64,000 nucleotides of DNA from assembly GCA_038373885.1 (NCBI GenBank), contig JAWZYV010011915.1:62001-126000 (forward strand), read 5' to 3'. The notes below the pieces were generated by a model, which worked only from the letters and a program-made list of their open reading frames with translations, was not told the DNA's origin and ran no database searches. The translations under genes and the position numbers were made by a program. This DNA is from Cheiracanthium punctorium (Eukaryota; Arthropoda; Arachnida; Araneae; Cheiracanthiidae). Below, one piece after another: positions 25,001 through 40,022 of this stretch. Every line of letters begins with the position of its first letter. The first letter of the stretch is position 1.

Positions 25001-27849
25001 TTTATTTACTTTTCCAAAATTGTATATTATCATTAATTATTTATGTTACAGAACTTTGCTGCTTTAAAAATTTAAGGCATTTTCATAGCTGCCAACTCTT
25101 CCGGTTTTTCCGGAAGATTTTTCACCACTATCCTCAAACAGTTTTATTTTAGAATAAAATTTTGGACTTATTTTAACATGAAATTCGTAAGTAAAAATTA
25201 GTGGTGGAAAATCTTCCGGAAAAACCGGAAGAGTTGGCAGCTATGCATTTTTCTCCTAACTGTAAACTTTTATCAAATGGATTTTTTTTTTTAAATCCAA
25301 GTTTTCATCTTCATTGTCATCAGAATTACATTTATCTGCATTTAAAACACTTTTCAAAAATTTCATCATTAGTGGATGACTGCAAATTCCATTATTTACA
25401 TCAGAGAAGGTGTGTAGATTTTGGACGTTTGCGGATTTTAGTTCAGCAGATTTTTGGCACTTGACTGCATATATACTCTATAACAAAAAAATCGACGTCC
25501 AAAGGAGTCACCCGATTGTAAAAAAGTTTTGTATGCAAAGACACTTGGACTGAACATGCAAATGATTAAAATCTGAAGTCCAATGAATGAATAGCGGAAG
25601 TGCTAGTGCATTTGACCTGCAAATTCAGCAGGTGCATATAAGGAGCAATTCTCAATCTGATGGTTCAATTTTCTGTTGCACTTCAACTGCAATATTTTAT
25701 GTCGACTGTAACAATGCCTCGCCAAAGGATTCGTGCACTTTACAAGAGGATGCCAGAGTTTGAAAGAGGTCATGCAATCGAACTGAAAGAGGCTGGTTGG
25801 ACAAATTGAAGAATCGCTGAACATCTGCGTGGAAGTGATGCGGCTATTAGACTATGCTGGCAAGAGTGGGTCCACAATGGTAGATATCAGCATCAAAATT
25901 GTAGCATTCGACCAAGGGCCACAACAGAAATGGAGGATAGAGCAATTGTCTGAGCGGCTGTCACAGCACTGGATCTGTCGCAATCAACTATCCACCATGT
26001 AACCTGCACACATGCATCCAACATGACCCTCCACAGACGATTGAGAGAACAGAATTTATGCTTGGGCTGACCATTAGACCAGTTGCTTCTCACGTCTGTA
26101 CACCATCAAGTCCAATTATTGTGGTGACGGGCTCGATCAACGTGGAACTGTACTGACAGGGCACGTAGTCTTTAGTGACAAGTCCCGTTTCAACTGTGTC
26201 CTGACGACAACTGCAGATGTGCCTGGAGATGTCCAGGGCAGAGGAGGGATCCTGCCCTGACTATTGTATGCCACACAGGCCCACAAGGTGTTATGGTCTG
26301 GGGTGCCATTTCTTTTGATAGTCACTTCTGACACATTGGCAGTAGTACAGTGGTGCGTTGACGACATCCTATGACCGGTTGTGTTATCGTTCCTTTAGCA
26401 ACACCCTGGACTTTTCAACACGATAATGCCCGGCCGCATGCGGCATGTGTTGCTATGAATTGTCTTCAAGCTTTCCCTGTACTTCTTTGGCAAGATAGGT
26501 TGCCTGATCTCTCTCCCATAGAGCACACTTGGGATGTTATGGGCAGGTGATTGCAACCATCTCAAAATGTTGCCAATTTAGCCCAATAGTTGAAAACAAT
26601 TTGACAAGAAATTCTGCAGGATACCATCCAGGAACTTTATCGGTTTGTGCCATGCCGGGTGACAGCTTGCACTGAGGCCAGAGGTGGACCAATGCCTTAA
26701 TGACTTTCTCCCTTTGTAATGGTCAAACTCTACAATAAATCATTCAACTGATTGGAAATTTTAATCATTTGTTTTTTTATGTATTTTCTTTACATCCACC
26801 AATTTTTATTGCAATGGGACAATTCCTTCTTGGTGTGTCCTTTTTTGCTATAGAGTCAGGGATGTACCCAAAAAAAAATTTGGGGGAGGGTCCAAACGGT
26901 GAAAAAGGTAGGATTTTCCACAAAAAGACTTCATTATTATATTGTTTGCAATAACTGAAATTTCGGGGAGGGTCCGGACCCCCTGGGTACGTCCTTGTAT
27001 AGAGTGTATGTATTTGGCCTTCTGTGAGAGAAAGTGGTAGTGATAAATACTTAAAAAATGTACAAGATGTAATAGTACATGGGGAATTCACTGAAAAAAA
27101 CGCCATGTGCATCTGTGACAACAGCAGTTTTTGGCTTGTTACTAATTGAATGTACTTTATATGTGGGTATGTAACAGTTGGATTATACCTACTTGTTTGA
27201 TCAATGAATGTTCTATTCTTACATCTCTAAATTTTTTGACTGATTAATATTACTCATTTATTCCTATATTCAGCCATCATTCATCAAGCAGTAAAGTTAC
27301 ATATACCAATCATTTATAAATAATGTACACTTTAATTTACTATGGATAAAATTTGCATGAGGGACCATCTCCATAAATACACACTAACTTTATTTTTCCA
27401 CTGGCAACATTTAAATTTCACTTCTTATTTCAAAAATTTAGCTCATTTTAATCAAGGATACAAATTTTCAATACATTTGAATTAAGAATTAATGAGTTAT
27501 GTGCTTCCAAAATTTCCCTTCAACATGTTATAATATTCTAATTCATACCTCATTCAACATTAAGAAGGTGATTCTTATAATTACTTTTAAAACTAAACAA
27601 GCTGAATGTACTTTATTATTATAATTTTTAACAAAATATTAATATGAATTATGATATTAATATTGGAAAAAATATGAATAGCAATCTAATGAAACTGATG
27701 GAAATAAATGCAGAAAATAATTTTATATGGCTGTGTAAATTTTCACATTTCTAGGTTCAGTAGTTGCTTGATATTACATAAAATATCTTATTTTAAAGAG
27801 TTAAGGGGCTGTATATCAATTTATAAAATGACAATTTCTCAATACATAC

Positions 27850-27892
<43 letters not shown>

Positions 27893-30800
27893 CACACATT
27901 TTCCCTTGGTCCTTCCTCAGCCATGTACTTGGATTGTATTGTGTTGAAGGTCCAACACAAAATTTTTTAAGTGTTTTATATAGGCCTAACAGAGAGTATT
28001 TTTTTCAAAGCATACAAAAAGAAAAAAGTAAATATTAAATACCCATAACTCATTTATTAAGTGTAAAAATAAATAATAAATAGCTTAGTTTTCGTTAAGT
28101 AAAATACAGAGTAAACAACTAGTAACTTAAATATGTAAACAAACCTTCATAACAGTTAAGCCTAACTTAAAATTGTATATTTCAGATTGAAGTCTAAAGA
28201 AGACTGTAAAACAAACTTCCAACAACTAGTAAATAAAACAGCAATTTAATTAAATAGTAAAGCATGTACTTTTTGTACTTTGTAGAGACAGCCAGTGAAT
28301 GACTACAGATATAACAGACACTGAATGTATCCTTTTTTTTTTTTTTTTTGGAGGGGAGGGGGAGGGGGTAATGTTCAGGTGAGCTTCTTAGAAACAAAAA
28401 AATTTAACTTATTTCCTTATTTAAACTTGGTTATTTTTGCATTCATTACAGTAACTGTATAATTAATTGTAAGGCCTGTATATATAGAGGTGTTTATTTT
28501 CAGTCAAACCAACACAGCTGGAGCAGGCAGCTCCTGATGATGAGATTTTGTTATGTAATGTTTTTACTATCAAGAAAGAAGTTGTAATGATGTTAATAGT
28601 TTTGAAAATTTAAAATACTGTTTTTAAGAAAATTTTTGTCTTCAATCCTGTTTTCACCCCACTCTCATGCTAACAACGTATAGGTACACACTTGTTCATA
28701 TGCATACTACTTATTCTGTTACCAAGGCTTATTGTGAGTTGCAGATAGTTTTGGATTTAATGCATAGAAATTACTTTTCTATCTGACTATGCAAATCATC
28801 TTTATTTAATTCAGCATCAACTTTTTTTTTTTTTTTATTTTTTTAATGGTAACATACTATTTTGACTATTTAAAAAAAAACTTTAAATTAACTTAAACAT
28901 ATTTTCACCAATTTTCTAGGATAATTTGTGGAGATACTGCGAATTCTTTATTGTGTAATTTTAAGGATAAGGAGTTATCTTCAGAGTAATTTATAAAGGT
29001 TCTGAAATTTTTTAAAGATTTTGGAATACGGATTTCATGAAACATTTCCCCCTTAAATAAGAATATCTAATTTGATGCTGCAAATTCTTTTCTCCGCAGG
29101 CATTGCGGGCTACAAAAAAGAGCAGAATGAGACAACATCTGAAAACCCGTGATATAAACAAAAGCTTGGGGGTGGACGTTCCTCCTTTAGAGGTTGCAGT
29201 AGACAGACCACAAATCTCACCCAAGTTTATGTGTGCTTTTACAGAGAAAGATTTGCCTTTCATAATTTTAAAGGTTTCATTTAAATTTTAAAGTGATTCT
29301 GCCGCCTCATATTGTATGGTGATTAGCATACCAATCTCTGTGTCAATGGGATCAGGCTCAACTCCCAACTTTGGTTTGGTTGTTAATTCACCTGTCCCTT
29401 CATACACAGTAATGCTTAAAATACACACTTATTGTTTAAATTGTAATTCAACACTTTCATTTTTTATAACTTGATGGCAGTTGCCCAATTTTGATTAATT
29501 TCATAAATCCCTTCAACCTCTAAAATAGTTTGAGAAGGTCCAGATTACTTTGCTGCTCGCCATTAAACAGATGTATTCGATTGGGCCCTTGAGCACTTAT
29601 AAGTTGAAAACTTATGATATATACATGCAGGGACATAAATCCTGGGAGGTAAGCCTTAGGGGATAAAACCATATCCTTACCCTAGACAAAATAAGTCAGA
29701 AAGTTCTGGGCATTATTTTCACAGTAAACCTCACCAGTCTCCTTTGGCAGTGGACATCATATATATATATATTTTTTTTTAAAGCTCAATTTCCTGAAAT
29801 TTTCATGTATTTGATACTCAGCATTTTCCATGCTTTCTGGATAGTTGACTTTAACTGTGCTATCAATCTCTATGAGAAGTTTTAAATGTAACTGCCTACC
29901 CTTCATGAAAAGATGGAAGATCTCCATAAGAGGAAGATTTTGTTCGCAGTATTTCTCCAGTAACTTGAAGTGCTATCAAATATGATATTTTTGGTAATAA
30001 CTGACAGAGATGAATTGGAATAAGAGTTCTGAAACGGTTTTGTTGGCGCGCCACAAAATGAGCTGTAACTCTGAAAATAATTTAAATTTCGAAAAATCCC
30101 CTTAGGGACATATTCTTAAAGGGTTACACTATGAAAATATGAAAAAAAAAAAATCGATTTTTTCGAATTTCTAAACCAGAATACTCCCTTAAAAACCAGC
30201 TTCAAAAAGCAAGTGAAAATACTGCAAACTCACTCAAAGAGAGCTTGATGAACACTGACTGAACTGGGGAAGCAGCTTCCCTTTTATAGATGATGCAGAA
30301 GCTACTAGAAATTTCCCAAAAGTTCCCCTTAAAGCACGAATTTTTTTACTTCATAGGAGTACAGCTGAATCATTAGCCTATTAAGTGATTTTAATACAGA
30401 AAAACCAACTTTACAAGCCCCATTGGGAAAATCGCACCACATGACCAAAATGTTGCCACGCTTGGAGACTTTTGGCAAAATATCACCATATTTGGCACCA
30501 AAAACAAGTCCCCGAAAGTGAAGTTACCAAAGGCATAGGACCAATATTTCTTGAGATTTCTAGAAATGTCATACAAAATCAAAGGGGAAACCAAAACCTC
30601 CATATCTCCCGTTCTAGTTGACCAATTTTGATGCAAGAAAAAGCAAAATTTAACTATTTGAAGTGTAGAATATGAATTTTGAGCTATTTTAAACCCCAGA
30701 ACAGCGGGTTGCCCCAAAAATTCATAACAATATAATAGACTATGCTTGGACAACTGAAATTGTTTAACAGCAAAAATATGCATTATTATTCCCAAGATGG

Positions 30801-33800
30801 AACTCAAATAATAATTTAGTAAAAGCTTCAACAATATCATAGGCATCAATTATTAAATTATCTTGCTTTTGAAAATCTTTATTCAGCTGATCAAATTTTC
30901 TGATATATTTACTAAAAAACGTAGGTCTAACAACTCATCATTATCACTTAATTCAGGAACAGATTGTCTCTTATTTTTTGTTCATAAACAAATCTATTGG
31001 TTCCTGTAAATCAAAAAAATCTTCATGACATTTCCCATGACATAGCCATCTAACAATGATAAAATATATATTATTCCCATATTTAGAAGATAATTTGCTA
31101 AGAAATTCAGCCCATGGTTGCCTAAAACTTGATTCCATTATTTGCTGTTTGTTGATATCAAATATGGAAATTGGACTTTCTTATATACACTATAACAATG
31201 GGATATGGAAAACTTCCTTTATTTAATAGTATTTTGTAGATACAACAAGGAGCAAAACTTTCAATTGAAATACATAACTGCCCTGAGACTGCAAAATTTT
31301 ATGTGGCAGGTCTTGTCTTGGACAGGCCTTATATAGACAATAGTTTCTGATTATTTACTGATATTACACTATTTTGCAGCAAATTTTAAAGTAGTTTAAG
31401 AGCGCATCATTAATAATTATTTTCTTTGCTACGAAATATTTACCCCCCAAATTATTACATAAGAGTTTATTTAATAATAGAAATATACTAACTTATGCTC
31501 TGTTTTTATGAAGATATCACCAGTGCATTCTTCTTCTTCTGATGATTCTGATGGTGGTTCATTTATCCAAGCATCTAAATCTAACCTGAAAATATAATAT
31601 AACTACTTAAAGTACATAAAATTATACCCGATTAGATTAGAGAATTATACCCGATTAGAAAAGTTAACTAATATTTACTCAATTAATTTGAAATACTTAA
31701 CTTAAAAAATTTCTCTTAAACAGTTCTTTCAGAAAAAATAACTTAAAATTTTGCTATGATTTTTTTTTAATGGCAAGTAATAAAACAGATGAAGAAGAAG
31801 AAGAAGAAAAAAGAATAGAATATGAGGTATAAAAGTGACATCAGTTAATTCATTAACTTATATCTGGCAATCTAATGGTACTCTGTTAAAAGCAGAAGGC
31901 AGAGGAGGTCAAGAAGCAAGGTGAAGCATGCCCATTTCTTGATTATCACACAGAAGACTATCAGAAGCCAAATTTATTCTGTGTAGTTGTGTGAGGAGAT
32001 AATTGTGGCTGAAAAGTCTCAGGATTATCACAGATCTATCTCAAGGACACTAAGGAATGTCATAGACAGAGCTATATCAAGACTTGTGGCTGTTTTTAAT
32101 GACATCATTTACCAAGAAGCATATGAAGTTTTTTTTTACTATTGTCTTGATGTAGTGGTAGGCCAATTCTGGTTGTTTAGCTGTAGAACAGACACTCCCT
32201 TCTTCAACAGGAAGTCAGCAGCCTCATTACTCAGAATACTGCAATTGGCCAGGATCCATTACAAGATGACTGTTTTATTATTAATGGATAACTGTTGCAG
32301 AGTACTAATAAAGATATTCAATAGCTTTCCATCAAGTGGGAGAGTCCATAACTTGAAGAGCTACTTTTGAATTTGAGAGAAGCACCACAATGGAGAATCG
32401 CTCCATTCAGTTCTGAAGTTGTATAAATGGGTAGCTGAGATTTTATCATCAAAAGCATCAACAGAAGAATAAAATGAAAAGAATATTACAATAAACACTG
32501 ACTGCAGTGTTAACATAGTTACTTGTCCTAGAGCCATCTGTATAGACCTTAAGTCAATGTGAAACAGGGTACAGAGTATTTAAGACTATATTTCACTGAT
32601 TTGCTATGAAAATGCACTTAATTAAAGATGATGTAATGTATGTTCATGATAATCAGTCTCAGAAAAATACAGCAAAGGATACCAAAGCTTTATCTTACAC
32701 TGTTGAATGAGTCACAGAAACAATTTTGAATAACACTGGGAAATTAACTAGTGACAAGGATATCCATGGAAATATTAGCCCAAAATTGTGATAGTAAAAT
32801 GATTAACATGAAGATGCAGTGATAGATCTAAAGAGAGCAAGGTGAGGTCCCTGTTCCGGGCAGCAACTTCTGCAGATGGCCGAGTATGAAAAAGCTTACG
32901 ACTGAATCCTTCATCATTAATTTCTCTTTTAACAGGTGGTTAAACCAACACTAAATCGTTGGTTAAAAAACCCGACTGGTCATTCCAAGATTCATATTCA
33001 CCATCAATCAGGGAGAAAAAGTTATTGAACCTGTGGTACCACGGCTTTAAGCAACCAGCTCAAAAATGGTTTTATAATAACTTTTCGTGCCTTTCATAAT
33101 AATAATCATGCAAAATAAAATTTCTTCCAAATTTGTTCTGTAACTTAAATGAAAATTTTAAAACACAAAGTAAATATTTAGGCCAGATTAAAAGGGGAAA
33201 AGGATATAAATAAGAAAAATGAATTGCCAGATAGTCATGCAGTTCACTAAAAATTCTACAACTGAGGCAAGCATAAATAAAGTAAGATAATTTCTAGCTA
33301 TTATATGAACTTATAGTTGAAATTATTCAAAATTAATGACTGAACTGAAAGTTTATCATTTTTTGTTGATACGAGGCTAACAGTAGATGCTAAAGCTTTA
33401 TAACATAACGATTTTTTAAAAATAAAACAAACAATTACACACCCCTCAGGAACAGGAACTTTCTTTTGGGCTTTGGGTGCAACAGGATTCAGTTCACCCA
33501 CAAATAAAGAGAGTAATTCTGATGATACATTTTCTCCCTTAGTTTGGAGTTTCAAGATTTGCTTTACTAAATGAAGTATACAACAAGCCTAAAATAAAAA
33601 GAGTATGTATAGTTTAATGTTATGAAATACTGTAAAAGCACTTGTTTGCATGAGCTGCAATTTTCTTAGTCCGAAAAGTCCCCCCACACACACACCACCA
33701 ATCACCATTTAGAACGGCTTCAAATAAGCCTGTCATAAATATTGTAAGTGAATGTCTATTAAGTTGTATTATTGTTTTATATTCAAGAAATAGTAGTAAG

Positions 33801-36243
33801 AAAGAAAGTTGTCAAGAAACAAGTTTTTAACTGTGCAATAAATCATTAAATCTTAGTACAGTTAAACCCCACTATAGTAAACCTGGGATATAGTGAACTT
33901 TTTCAAGAGTCCCAACTGAACACATATGTAACTAAGCTAATTTATACAGTTATAGTGAACTGATGAGAAAATGAAGTCTGATTATAGTGAACTAAAATGT
34001 CATTTTGGTAGCTTTTTTTTCCCTCCCAAAGGCAATAGTCTTTCTCCTAGTGCCGAAAAGACAGCATTCCTTAACTTCCACATCAAATTCGCATCTTTCA
34101 GCTTTCCTACCATATTTCTATTAAACCACTGGCTCTCTCTCTCAGATAAACTGCCGTCCTCTTTGTTTACTGTCTCCACCATTTCTAGGAAGACGCTGGT
34201 CACCAAGAGTCCACTCTTTTCAAACCGCCCTTGAATGCCAGGTGGAACAGCCTATAGGTTTGTTGTCTGATCTGTACGAAATCCCATTGTATTGTATGTA
34301 AACGAGTTTCTGTGTTTGGTATTGCCAATCTATGGTTAATCTCCTGCAGCTGGTTTGGACTGAACAGATATTTTCATTTCTCAGCACTATAAAAATTCCG
34401 TAAAAATGGCAAATTCTGTGAAAAGGAAAGCATTTTCTATTGATGATAAAGTAAAAATAATCAAATGTATTGAATCAAAAGAAGATAATCAATCTGAAAT
34501 ATGCAAGGAATTTTCCTTGTCAAAATCTACTGTTTCCAACATTTGGAAAAATCACAGCCTGATTATCGCTGCTCACAAAAAAAAAAAAAAAATTAAGTGG
34601 AACAAAGAAGTTATGTCGGGCTCAAAGAGAGAATGTAGAGGAAGCTCTTTTAAAATGGTTCATCATTCAGTGGAATCGAAATCTTCCTGTTTCTGGAGTC
34701 ATGCTGCAAAATAAAGCCAATGAGTTCGTAAACGTTTTGAAGAAAAAGATTTTGTATGCTCTAACGGCTGGCTGGAAGATTTAAGAAATGAAACAATATT
34801 TCATGCTCTAAGATTGTTAGTGAAGCAGCTAATGTTAATGCACTGGATGTAGAAAAGTGGAAGACTGAAGTATGGCCGGATATAATCTGAAATTATGAAG
34901 AGAAAGATATTTTTAAAGCAGATGAAACTGGGTTGTTTAACAAAATGACTCCAAATCAGACTTTAAAATTTAAAGTAGAAAAATGCAGTGGTGGTAAGCT
35001 GTCTAAAGTTAGAATAACTGTTCTCGTGTTAGCAAACATGGATGGTTCTGAAAAACAGAAATTAACCATAATTGGGACTTCTCAAAATCCTAGGTGTTTT
35101 AAGAATGTTAAAAAGTTACCTTTGAAGTACAAAAGTAATCACAAAGCCTGGATGACTGCTGGCCTATTTGAGAAAGAGCTTAGCCAGTGGGTTAGTGACT
35201 TGTTGAAAGTAAACTGCAATATCGTACTTCTGATAGACAATTGCATTGCCCATCCCCACTTAGAAAATCTTGAATGCATAAGGCTTATTTTTTTGCCTCT
35301 CAACATAGCATCTGTGCTTCAACCGATGGATCAGGGCATTATTCAGGGCATTCACAGTCTCAAAGCTCACTATAGGAAGCAGTTGATCATGCGTATTTTG
35401 GAAAATTCTGAACTTGATAAGGAGTATAACATATTGCTCTTTGAAGCAATCATTTTGCTGGAAAAATCTTGGAGACAAGTAACAGCTACAACAAATTGCA
35501 ACTGCTTTAGAAACGCATGTCTTTCCAAGAATGTTTTGGATCAGAGACAGAATTGTGGATGAAGACGAACATGAAAATCTATCACTTGCTGCATGGCTGG
35601 AACAGCGTAGTATTAAGACGTTTTCTAGAGATGAAATTGAATACTTTGAATTGTGTGATAATGAAGTATGTACTTCAGATATTCCTACTGATGATCAAAC
35701 CGTATCTGAAGTAAAGCAAAAGAATACTGATGGCGATTAAGCTTCCTTACCTTCAGACGAAGAAAGTGTAATGTAAGCACCCTCAATCACTGAAGCAAAA
35801 GCTGCTGCAAATGTTCTAAATGCATTTTTTTTCTATGGAAAATGTAGACAAAGAAACTATGGACTGTTTTTTAATCATTGATAAGAAAATTGATGAACTT
35901 AACTTAAAATAGAAATGTATAGAATAAAAAATAATGAATTATTTCCGCGGAGTGTAAAAATAAAAGTTAGTTACTTAATATTATTCTTTTTAATTTTTTA
36001 TTGTAGTCTATTTAATAAATTATTAGGAATAATTTATAATTTATTAGTAAATCATGTATTATAACAGTGAATGTTTCTAACAAAACTGCCATCAAATTTT
36101 AAATAAAAAATCAATATTTTATTAAGTTTGGATATAGTGAACCTCAGGTTATAGTGAACTATTTATTGGGTCTGCAGGGGTCACGATAACGGGGTTTGAC
36201 TGTAAGTGAAAAATTTCTGATTTTTTATTATTATTTGAGGCAC

Positions 36244-36275
<32 letters not shown>

Positions 36276-39200
36276 TCGCAAGGCTTTAATTTTTGTGACT
36301 ATGACAGGCTCACGAAAATTAAAGCCGTGTGAAAATAAGTGCTTTTACAATATGTTAATTATAGTAGCTATGTATTTAATAACAGAGTACTAAACATTTG
36401 AATGGAATTAAAGTTGCAAAATTCAAAATTCATTTTTCTTGGCTTAGTAGAGGTTTAGGCAGCCTTTTGATAAAAGGAACAAGCGTTTCTGGCCTTTATC
36501 AGTGGTCCCCAAAGATCAAAATACTATACTAAGACATTGGAAGATAGCCTGCTGTCATTTGCTGAGCTCTAAGGTGGCTCACAACAAGAATTGCAGAAAG
36601 ACAATATTTTGATTAACAGTGGAAGCAATTAGAGCTTGGTTTAATTCACAGAATATGAGTTTTGACTGGTCAGCATGTAGCTAGAATTTTAACCCTATAG
36701 AAATTCTCTGGAGCATCGTATGTTGCAAAGTCTACAGCAATGGTAGACAATACCCTTCTGTGACTGAGCTCAAGAAATCTACTGAAGATACATGGTGCAA
36801 AATCGATTCTGAAATCAAGAAGATTAGTTTCTTTAATGCAAAAAAGCTAATAAAGTAGAATATATGCACAACCAGGCTTAAACAGTTGTTTATTTTATTG
36901 TGTTTATGTCTAAACTTGAGAAATTTGTTAATTTTTTGTTACTATTTAATACCTTGTAATATGTATAAGTTAACTTTTCATTGATATAAATATTGCTTAG
37001 TATGCACAGTACATCACACTGAGGTTGTATTAGAAAAAATTATAAACTGTTTTTTGAGATCTAGAAGAATTTGTTCATTACATAAACTGTACTATGTGAG
37101 ATCTCATTTGCTCCAAAAGTATTATGATATTATCTGACATATCAGAAAAGAGATTTATTATACTCAGTCTGTTACTCACGTAACTATAAAGTAAACTTAG
37201 TGGTACAACAGCTCAAATATGGGGCCAAAGTCTGTATTACTCAGCCACACCTTCAAGACCATGGGCTCTGAGGTGAAGAAGCATGTGCACTGGCCAGATG
37301 GTCAGCCTGACACAGAATCCCCAGTATTTAGTTCCCCAAGAAACCTTGTCCCTCTACATATAATTCTATTTATGCAAAAGAAGTTAATACTTGTGATCAG
37401 TATTCGACAATAATTGCTAAATATTTAAAATTCAGGTTATCAGTTTTCCAATATTCATAAGATATTAATTTCTTTTTCACTATTTCAAGAACTGGTCTTT
37501 AGAATAATATACTACTACTAATAAAAAAAACTAATATCAGTACCCAATGAAAAATATCACTTTAAACAGAAATTATTTTTAAAATTTAAACATGAAAATT
37601 CTTTTAAATTACTTTAATATTAATTATAAATTAATATAATTTAACAATTATATTTAAATGCTAAATTACATTAATAATATAATTTTATTAAATCTATCAA
37701 TTAATATATAATAGAAAAATTAACCCTAGTGTTACTGACTTTGTTGACTAATATGAGATTTTATTAACTGTTATTGTATACAGTAGACTCTCTTTTACCT
37801 GGCCTTTGTTTAACTGGATCTCTGCCTTAACTGGCCGTATTTGATTTAAATAATAGGGAAAAAGTTTAAAAAAATTCTAACAATGACTGACATTGACCTC
37901 TTTTATATCACATACATATGGAGCAAAATCGCTGGAAAAAATTCTTTATGCTACGCAGAACAAGCATCAGCTTCCTCCATTGATGTGATGTTTTAAAAAG
38001 AAAATGGCAAAACTGTGCATTAAGTTATCGAAGTTTTAGTGTTCAGCAGAAAAAATAACAAAATGACTGAAGCTTTTAAAAATTTCCTCTTAAATGTAAA
38101 ACTTTTTCAATAAATTAAAACATTTCTTATAATGCAGTTTCATCAATAACTATATATATATATATTTATTCTCTGCTTTAACCAGATTTTTCCTTATCGG
38201 CTCACCCCCGGTTCCATTTAGGCTGGTTAAGAGGGAGTCTACTGTACTATTAAATAATGCAGAAATAATTATCTTAAAAATCAGAATATCATTGATTTAC
38301 TTTTAAAAGAAATATATTTGAATTTAAAAAAAAGAAAAGAGCATAGAATGATGCAAATTCTAAAGTAAACAGAATGTACCCTTTCTTGTACTTCTAAGTC
38401 TGCACTTTGAACAAACATAGGCATTTTATCTATCAGCATATTTGAAGCTGATATAGAATCGTCCATTTTCTCTTCAGCTTCATATAGTTCCACAACTCGA
38501 ACATATAGTTTGGTTGCATTTTGAACAAAAATACTTTGAATATGAGATGGCAGAAACATCACTTTATGATCCAACATTGCTTCAAGTGTATCCATTGGGG
38601 AGCTAAGCAAACTGAAACAATATCAAATAATTTCTTTGTTTTACAAATTAAACAAAATACACAAGACATATTAAAGACAAAAGATACTTAATTTGAGAAT
38701 GATATGAAAATTCATACTAGAGATTTTCAGAGGTTCATATTTTAGTAGCAAGACTGATTTTGGTAATGGGCTGAGCTGTTTTTTGAACTTTTATTTATAA
38801 CAGGCCAGGCAACCCTATTTTTTTCATTAAATTTATACGTAATTATAAATAATCATTTGTTAAGAGTAAAATAATTTAATCTCTAGTACTTTCTGTATAC
38901 TCCTTACCCAAATTGACTTAAAATATATTAATAACTAGGACATTCAATAAAAAAGTAATAGTAGCCATTAATGTGATCAAACTTCATATGTCAGCCAATC
39001 AGCTGGTTTAGTGATTAAGATTATAGCATCTAATCTAGTGATTCCTAGTTCAATTTTCAGTACATGTATCTGCAATCACATTGGCTCAGAATTACACAAT
39101 TCAGGCACCACAACCTAACTTTTTGCTTTAAAAGTAAATTTCAGTTTAAATTTATGTAGTTTTTGGGAAAAAAAAAAAATTCTTGTTATAGTATAAATCA

Positions 39201-39991
39201 ATCACCGTGCTATTATGCTTATTATAAATATTATTATGTGATAAAATCAAAAGTATAAAGCTAATATTAAAATATGATTATTTTGAAACAATACATATGA
39301 TTAGATAGTTTGGACTGAGTCTTAAATCTTAATTTATAAATGGACTAGACTGTTTCTCAATGTTTTATTCTTGTTACATGTCAGGCCTTAAAGCAAGAAT
39401 TTTAAATTGTTTGAGAGAATATGGGCTTGAAATTTTCCATCCATGCTGATCTCTAGCTGATACTACAAGTTAAGAAGTATAAACGGAGCTAAAATTCAAA
39501 AGTATAATATAATTTACAACATGAAAAACCATTAGATTTGATTAAGCTATGGCTTTAAAAACCGAAAAAATTCTGCATTTTGAAGAAATGAAAGTAATTG
39601 TTATCAGAATACACAGAATTAATAAAATATTTTAGTTACAGGGTGTCCACTGGACTACAGAAAAATAAAAAAAATCATGACCTAATATGACATACCAATA
39701 TTTTATTGCTTTTGAAATGTAATTAAATGTAACTAAGACCCTCCTTTTGTTGCAAATAAGCTCTATCATATTGCAGATGGGATAAAAATCTTTCCATTGT
39801 AAAGTTACCATCATTCCCTACTGAAAAGGGAAATAGAAAGCGACTGTTATTCTGAATTACAAAGGAAGATTCTCCTTTGAAGGAGTAAAAGTAAAGAAGT
39901 GTTTCTACTCATGTGTGTGGCATTTTACTGGTGTAATTATGATGAAAGGGTTAAGTAAAAACAATTTCGTTCATGAACTTTCTTTATTCAC

Positions 39992-40022
<31 letters not shown>

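Larger units (their letters stand above)
25474..27006 (+). mobile_element. Tc1-like transposon, interrupted near its right end
   Basis: The ends (T)ACTCTATAACAAAAAAATC and, inverted, CACTCTATAGCAAAAAAGG are flanked by TA at 25472-25473 and 27007-27008. It carries a dead Tc1-type transposase in plus orientation. A 141-bp hAT-type MITE (26857-26997) has jumped into the right inverted repeat. Confidence 0.88.
33630..36350. mobile_element. MITE with CTGTAAAAGCACTT ends (copy B), split by Tigger
   Basis: Begins CTGTAAAAGCACTTGTTTGC and ends, inverted, TTGTAAAAGCACTTATTTTC, with TA at 33628-33629 and 36351-36352. The outer parts match copy A at 14722-15207. The body is split by the Tigger element at 33859-36202. 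A 30-base A run lies near 36243. Confidence 0.88.

Noticed and set aside
30391..30849. 152-codon minus frame as a gene
   Set aside because: The recognisable hAT-like protein at its upstream end is in other frames, so this frame is a shadow of a decayed element.
31987..32370. 127-codon plus-strand frame as a gene
   Set aside because: No domain is recognised, and it lies in the middle of an AP3D1 intron. Length alone is not convincing in this much sequence.
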